The position numbers and the translations under genes are program-made. Under the pieces are notes generated by a model. It saw only the letters and a list, made by a program, of their open reading frames with translations, was not told the origin of the DNA and ran no database searches. This document shows, one piece after another, positions 22,724 through 26,508 of a stretch of 26,508 nucleotides of DNA (the stretch's first letter is position 1; every line of letters begins with the position of its first letter). Source of the DNA: DATJJW01 sp035491935. Its GTDB lineage: Bacteria; Pseudomonadota; Alphaproteobacteria; ATCC43930; CGMCC-115725. The stretch is taken from positions 1-26,508 of the forward strand of contig DATJJW010000173.1 of the NCBI GenBank assembly GCA_035491935.1. Reading direction: 5' to 3'.

Positions 22724-23551
22724 ATGAAGGAAAAGATCGGCATCATCGGTACCGGCCGCATGGGCCAGCCCATGGTCAAGCACATGATCGACAAGGGCTT
22801 CGAGGTCCTGGCCTATGACGTCAGCGCCGACAACGCGCTGAAAGTGAGGGCCATGGGCGCGAACCTGGCCCAGAACCCGGCCGAGATCGGTGCCAAGAGC
22901 GACGTCGTCATCCTGGGTGTGGGCTATGACGAGGAGGTCAATGCCGTGAGTTTGGGCGAGGGCGGCGTGCTCTCGACACTCAAGCCCGGCGGCATCGTCG
23001 CCGTTTCGTCCACCGTCGCGCCCGATACGGTGAAGCATCTCGACGAATTGGCGCGTGCCAAGGGCTGCAATGTGCTCGACGCGCCGATTTGTCGGGGCCG
23101 CTGGTTCGCCGACGAGGGCAAGCTGCTGGCGCTGTTCGGCGGTATCCAGCCTGTCGTCGATCGCGGCCGCGCGGTCTATTCCGCCTTCTGTTCCGACATC
23201 GCCCATGTCGGCGAGGTCGGCCATGGTCAGGTTGCGAAAGGCCTGAACAACCTCATGCTCTGGATCACCTCGGTGGGCCTGATCGAGGCCGGCCGCATCG
23301 CCGAGAGCACGGGCATTGACCTGCCCAATTTGCGCGACGCGCTGATGATGAGTAGCGGCAAATCCCAGGCCCTGGAAGATTGGGACCAGACCAGCTTCAC
23401 CTGGGCGCTCAAGGACATGCAGATCGTCATGAAGATGGCCGACCAGGCCGGGCTGTCGCTGCCGGTCAGCGGCGCGGTCAAGGAACTGGTCAAGGAAAGC
23501 CGCCGCATCAAGGCCAGCCCCCAGGCGCCAGGGTGGACCAGGAAGGAATAG
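22724..23551 (+). CDS. Beta-hydroxyacid dehydrogenase (3-hydroxyisobutyrate dehydrogenase family)
   Basis: NAD(P)-dependent dehydrogenase of 275 residues. GIIGTGRMGQPMV (7-19) is the Rossmann GxGxxG motif. GHGQVAKGLNNLM contains the catalytic K172 and N176. The substrate loop normally reading DxxVSGG is DAPICRGRWFADEGKL here, so the acid acceptor may be unusual. The conserved IEAGRIAESTGID follows in the helical C-terminal domain. The ATG at 22724 lies 21 bases after hyuB; a TTG six codons earlier is weaker. As last gene of the hyuAB operon it probably oxidises or reduces a hydroxy-acid made by that pathway. Homologues act on 3-hydroxyisobutyrate, tartronate semialdehyde or similar acids; which one applies here is open. 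Confidence 0.88.
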   Translation: MKEKIGIIGTGRMGQPMVKHMIDKGFEVLAYDVSADNALKVRAMGANLAQNPAEIGAKSDVVILGVGYDEEVNAVSLGEGGVLSTLKPGGIVAVSSTVAPDTVKHLDELARAKGCNVLDAPICRGRWFADEGKLLALFGGIQPVVDRGRAVYSAFCSDIAHVGEVGHGQVAKGLNNLMLWITSVGLIEAGRIAESTGIDLPNLRDALMMSSGKSQALEDWDQTSFTWALKDMQIVMKMADQAGLSLPVSGAVKELVKESRRIKASPQAPGWTRKE

Positions 23552-23585
23552 GGCGCGGCGCCAATCCAACATCGCTTGCCTTTGT

Positions 23586-23621
23586 TCTCTAAATGTTCTA
23601 CATGTTCGGAGCATTTAGAGA
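23586..23621 (+). promoter_or_regulatory. 10-bp hairpin over the toxin gene ribosome site
   Basis: TCTCTAAATG (23586-23595) and CATTTAGAGA (23612-23621) are perfect arms around 16 bases. The right arm contains the first part of the Shine-Dalgarno AGAGAGG (23617-23623) of the nuclease gene at 23631. Folding would hide it and hold translation down. Alternatively the arms are a DNA operator over the promoter, as in autoregulated toxin cassettes. Confidence 0.55.
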
Positions 23622-23630
23622 GGCATGGAC

Positions 23631-24680
23631 ATGTTGGATGGCAGAACAGTTCAGGCGGCACGAGGATATCGGCTTGATACGAGTGGTGATCCCCTCGGTG
23701 TGAGTTGCGGCCCGGACGGTCCTTGTCTCGGACCGCTGCGGTTGCTGGACAAGGCTGGGACGATGTTGCGTCCGAGGCCGCTCCATATTCTGGACCGCTT
23801 GTTCAGCGAGACCTTCGATCAGCCTGTTGATTGCAGCGAACTCTTGCTGAGGCTGGCCGGGATTGCCGATGCCCTCAACAGAGGCGAATTGGCACGGGCC
23901 ATGGTCGGCACGCAGTTGTTGCGCCTGCCCGTCCTCAGTAAGGAGCAGGCCGAGAGGGCTGCTGTCGCCGAAGCCGCTTTGTCCAAGGCATCGCCCGACG
24001 ATCCGATTCGTCCTGGTTGGCGGGCGGGAACCCCAGGCGGCAAGGGCGGTAAGTTCAGGCCGAAGACACCGGAAGAGATCGGTGATTACAAGGCAAACCT
24101 TAAACGACAGATCATCCGCCGGGCGATCCGGAAGGGTGTGGCCGAGATATTGAGCTGGAAGCGCTTGGCGCGCCTTGGTGCCGAAGCGGTCGGCGATGCG
24201 ATACCAGGTGTTGACGTCGTCAGTGCAGCCATGACCGGGGAGGACCTGGCGCAAATGGCCTCAGAATTCGAAGAGCTGGTAACCGAGACAAGGGTGGCGC
24301 TCGATTTCGCCGACAAGGCGCCGTACTCGCTCGATAAACTGCAAGTTGATTCCGAGGCGCAGGGCTTTTCCAATATGAAGGCCTTTGCCAAGGACGAGGC
24401 TGCCAAACGATATAACTCCGCCGGTACAGGTAACGAATACCACCATATCGTCGAGCAGGGCGGTGATGGGGCGCGCCATCCGCCGGAGATGCTGCATTCG
24501 ACAAAGAATATCGTCCGTCTGCCGAAGCTCGTTCACGAGGAGGTCAGTGCGGAGGCAGGCCGACCTCAAACTGAAGCAGATGCCAGCACGACGATACGAG
24601 AGTCTCTCAAGGGCAAGAGCTGGGACGAGAAATACGAGTCCGGATTGGAAATTCTACGACGGATCGGCGCGATCATTTGA
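23631..24680 (+). CDS. Polymorphic-toxin-like protein with C-terminal HNH/Endo VII-type nuclease
   Basis: A 349-residue protein with modular layout. The N-terminal part (about 1-145) includes LLLRLAGIADALNRGELARAM and the Gly-rich RAGTPGGKGGKFRPK, resembling N-terminal modules of alphaproteobacterial polymorphic toxins as I recall them. A basic helical linker (KRQIIRRAIRKGVAEIL, about 158-174) follows. The C-terminal 85 residues carry EYHHIVEQ (H271, H272), STKNIVRLPKLVHEEV (N293, H302) and a conserved-looking end (LKGKSWDEKYESGLEILRRIG). This is a H-N-H pattern of the HNH/Endo VII nuclease fold, so DNase or RNase activity is likely. I chose the ATG at 23631, seven bases after AGAGAGG; the ATG at 23625 is only one base away. 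Codons look less GC-biased than in neighbours, consistent with transfer. No secretion gene is nearby. The next gene is the probable immunity protein. Confidence 0.75.
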   Translation: MLDGRTVQAARGYRLDTSGDPLGVSCGPDGPCLGPLRLLDKAGTMLRPRPLHILDRLFSETFDQPVDCSELLLRLAGIADALNRGELARAMVGTQLLRLPVLSKEQAERAAVAEAALSKASPDDPIRPGWRAGTPGGKGGKFRPKTPEEIGDYKANLKRQIIRRAIRKGVAEILSWKRLARLGAEAVGDAIPGVDVVSAAMTGEDLAQMASEFEELVTETRVALDFADKAPYSLDKLQVDSEAQGFSNMKAFAKDEAAKRYNSAGTGNEYHHIVEQGGDGARHPPEMLHSTKNIVRLPKLVHEEVSAEAGRPQTEADASTTIRESLKGKSWDEKYESGLEILRRIGAII

Positions 24681-24690
24681 GGAAATGATG

Positions 24691-25044
24691 ATGTCAAACC
24701 CAGGCGAAATCGCGGATGCCGTGGAGCAATTCAAAAAGGGTGCGCTGCTTTATCAGCACGGCCAATTCATGGATGATAGCAAGCTCATGATTGCGGGCAT
24801 AAAGATGTGCCGGGCGGCGGCCGACCGCGTGGATCAGGGACCGGAAGGTCGCCTTGCGCTCTTGCCATTGCTCGAGCATACCGATGAACATATACAGGCT
24901 TTTGCTGCCACCTATCTTTATCGGGTAGCCCCTGAAAAGGCCTTGGTGGTGCTAGAGTACCTCGATAAATACCGCTATACGAGCGCCGAGCGGGTTGCAT
25001 GGGATATGCTCAGGGCGATCAAGCGCGGCGATCCCGCGCCCTGA
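24691..25044 (+). CDS. DUF2019-like protein, probable immunity partner of the nuclease
   Basis: A 117-residue helical protein. RLALLPLLEHTDEHIQAFAATYLYRVAPEKALVVLEYL resembles the HEAT-like helical pairs of DUF2019 proteins, which are small and often encoded next to toxin-like genes. It follows the nuclease stop by ten bases. TGAGG (24678-24682) contains both that stop and the ribosome site for the ATG at 24691. ATGs at 24685 and 24688 are too close to it. Stop and ribosome site are thus coupled, which would ensure the partner is made with the toxin. No signal peptide is present, so it acts in the cytoplasm, as expected for an inhibitor of a nuclease. Immunity function is inferred from size, position and family. 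Confidence 0.7.
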   Translation: MSNPGEIADAVEQFKKGALLYQHGQFMDDSKLMIAGIKMCRAAADRVDQGPEGRLALLPLLEHTDEHIQAFAATYLYRVAPEKALVVLEYLDKYRYTSAERVAWDMLRAIKRGDPAP

Positions 25045-25139
25045 TTGGTGGCGCTCGGTACGTCGACGACAATGTGAAGTTCCGGGCCAACTGGATCCAT
25101 GGCTTCCAGGGCGGGTGCCGGGGGCCTCGGGTAGAGAAA

Positions 25140-25169
25140 GGCGCCGGCTGGATCATTCCGGCCGGCGTC
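25140..25169. terminator. Hairpin between the immunity gene and the UbiD-type gene
   Basis: GGCGCCGGCTGG (25140-25151) and CCGGCCGGCGTC (25158-25169) pair with two G-T positions around a 6-base loop. On the minus strand it is followed by TTTCTC and sits 5 bases after the UbiD-type stop, so it is a likely terminator for that gene and perhaps for both convergent genes. The stretch 25045-25139 shows nothing else I can support. Confidence 0.55.
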
Positions 25170-25174
25170 TCTTG

Positions 25175-26508
25175 CTACTTCAGCAGATAGCCAAACCGCT
25201 GATAGGCTTCTTTCTTCTTCTCCGGCGGCGGTTGGTTGACCTTCGGGTATTTGTCCTTCCACCAGAACGGCTTGCAGGCGTCGATGATGGCGCGGCTGTT
25301 GGTGTAGTCGCCCTTGGCCTTGCGTTCGGGCTCGATGCGCGGGTCGAGCGGGGTCGACCAGGCATTGGTGATGATGTCGATCGAGGTCGCCGGATCCGAG
25401 CGGGTCAGCATCGCCCAGATGACCTCCTCCAAATTCGAGACGTCGATATCCTCGTCCACCACGATCACATAGCGGCCGGCATAGGCGCCGGAATGGCACA
25501 TGGCGGCGATGTGGCCGGCCTGCTTTGCATGGCCGCCATAGCGCTGCTTGATCGAGACCGCGAGCAGGAGGCGCGCCGTGCCGATCTCATGCGCCCAGAC
25601 CGCCTGCACGTCGGGCACGCCCGCACGCACGATGTTCTCGCGCACGATGCCGGAGCGGGTGAGCGCGCGGTAGCGGGCGATCTCGTCCGGCGGGCGCTGC
25701 GGTGCGCAGCCGAGCAGGATCGGGTTGTTGCGATGATGGATGGCGTGGATGTCCATCACCGGTTCCGGCCGGACATCCGAGCCGTAATAGCCGAACCATT
25801 CGCCGAACGGCCCCTCGGGCCGGAGGTTGCCGGGCTGGACATAGCCTTCGATGACGATCTCGGCATTGGCCGGTACCGGCAATCCGGTCACCGGCGCCTT
25901 GACCAGCTCGACCGCCTTGCCGCGGATGCCGCCGATCACCTCGTATTCGCTGACGCCATAGGGCACTTCGCTTGAGGCCATCAGGAACGACATCGGGTCG
26001 CAGCCCAGCACGATGGCGATGGGCATCGGCTCGTTCCGGGATTCGAACTTGTCGCGATGGATGCGGCCATGTTTGCCGGGCGAGATATAGAAGCCCACGG
26101 TCTTGGCATCATGGATCATGACGCGGTAGGTGCCGCAATTGACCCAGCCTTCCTCGGGATCCCGGGTCACGTTGAAGCTGCCGGTGCCGATATAGCGCCC
26201 GCCATCGCCGTCATGCCATTTCGGCGCCGGAAACAGCCCGACATCGATGGCGTCGCCCGTGATCGTGTTCTCGAAGACCGGGCCGGTCTCGACGAAGACC
26301 GGTTGGATACGCGGCAATGTGGCCATGTAATGGATGCGGAACGCCTCGCTCAGCTCCAGCTTGGTCAAGTCGGTCGGGAAGCCCAGCGTCATGCGCTGGC
26401 GCTTGCCGCCGAAGAAATTCACCAGGATGCGGCTGCCCGGCAGCGTGCCCGGCACATTGCCGAACAGGACCGCCGGGGCGTTCTCGTCATGCAGCACGAC
26501 CTCGGAGG
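25175..26508 (-). CDS. UbiD-family decarboxylase (5' end beyond the window)
   Basis: Partial gene: the C-terminal 444 codons with the stop at 25175-25177; the frame is still open at 26508 with SEVVLHDENAPAVLFGNV as first visible residues. UbiD-family enzymes use prenylated FMN for reversible (de)carboxylation of aromatic or unsaturated acids. WVNCGTYRVMIHD carries the conserved arginine region, and EGPFGEW has the two glutamates spaced five residues apart as in Fdc1 (E277/E282). HKRNN-like HHRNNPILLG and the end WWKDKYPKV are also family features. The cofactor needs a UbiX-type prenyltransferase, which is not in the window. It is convergent with the toxin-immunity cassette. Likely an aromatic or enoic acid decarboxylase, and probably one of a series of genes continuing past the right edge. 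Confidence 0.9.
   Translation of the reverse strand, partial: SEVVLHDENAPAVLFGNVPGTLPGSRILVNFFGGKRQRMTLGFPTDLTKLELSEAFRIHYMATLPRIQPVFVETGPVFENTITGDAIDVGLFPAPKWHDGDGGRYIGTGSFNVTRDPEEGWVNCGTYRVMIHDAKTVGFYISPGKHGRIHRDKFESRNEPMPIAIVLGCDPMSFLMASSEVPYGVSEYEVIGGIRGKAVELVKAPVTGLPVPANAEIVIEGYVQPGNLRPEGPFGEWFGYYGSDVRPEPVMDIHAIHHRNNPILLGCAPQRPPDEIARYRALTRSGIVRENIVRAGVPDVQAVWAHEIGTARLLLAVSIKQRYGGHAKQAGHIAAMCHSGAYAGRYVIVVDEDIDVSNLEEVIWAMLTRSDPATSIDIITNAWSTPLDPRIEPERKAKGDYTNSRAIIDACKPFWWKDKYPKVNQPPPEKKKEAYQRFGYLLK

Noticed and set aside
22400..23614. 404-codon antisense frame over hyuB and the dehydrogenase
   Set aside because: Mirror frame rich in His, Arg, Gly and Ala; both sense genes are firm.
24385..24690. 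N-terminal extension of the DUF2019-like protein overlapping the nuclease gene
   Set aside because: The extension is out of frame with the nuclease and rich in Arg/Ser; a good ribosome site precedes the ATG at 24691.
25045..25139. Possible remnant coding region between the immunity gene and the UbiD-type gene
   Set aside because: Short translations on either strand show no family motif and no start with a ribosome site.

Overview
The window is GC-rich chromosomal DNA, almost wall-to-wall with genes and biased towards uptake and oxidation of small organic or aromatic acids. An alphaproteobacterium is the best fit (Rhodospirillales or Hyphomicrobiales rather than a named genus). The reasons are codon choice, the protein families present, a dispersed palindrome of the type common in these genomes, and two perfect TTAA-N7-TTAA boxes, the recognition motif of the alphaproteobacterial cell-cycle regulator CtrA. 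I see no tRNA, rRNA, insertion sequence, CRISPR array or phage genes, and no gene-free stretch above 300 bases.

Layout. 17-2010 (+): an amidohydrolase of the 2-pyrone-4,6-dicarboxylate lactonase type, followed by a tartrate/D-malate-type dehydrogenase. 2025-2117: palindromic repeat in a convergent gap. 2155-4452 (-): CorA metal channel and the biotin enzyme BioA. An IclR regulator (4597-5433, +) is divergent from bioA. 5443-6142 (-): two small unknown proteins, one exported, with a CtrA-type box at their promoter. 6328-8279 (+): a quinone-oxidoreductase-like reductase and a dienelactone-hydrolase-like enzyme. 8280-11468 (-): a compact operon of methyltransferase, MHS-family transporter and Old Yellow Enzyme. 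11553-12403: a CtrA-box promoter, a small unknown protein, and a convergent small exported protein. 12621-14808 (+): aromatic-acid-type MFS transporter overlapping a two-domain VOC protein. 14818-14889: second copy of the palindromic repeat. 14905-18676 (-): AAHS-type transporter, DUF3095 cyclase-like protein, and a MetE-like methyltransferase lacking the N-terminal half. 18952-23551 (+): hyuA-hyuB ATP-dependent hydantoinase/carboxylase pair plus a beta-hydroxyacid dehydrogenase. 23586-25044 (+): a stand-alone toxin-immunity pair, with a C-terminal HNH/Endo VII-like nuclease followed by a DUF2019-like protein. 25175-end (-): UbiD-type decarboxylase, running off the window.

How they fit together. 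Three MFS transporters, UbiD, HyuAB, OYE, a dienelactone-hydrolase-like enzyme, a VOC protein and two dehydrogenases look like modular catabolic operons whose exact substrates cannot be read from sequence. The parts that stand out are the toxin-immunity cassette with a hairpin over its ribosome-binding site, the two CtrA-type promoters, and the use of large inverted repeats at four of the six convergent gene junctions. One of these is a 22-bp perfect palindrome containing both stop codons.
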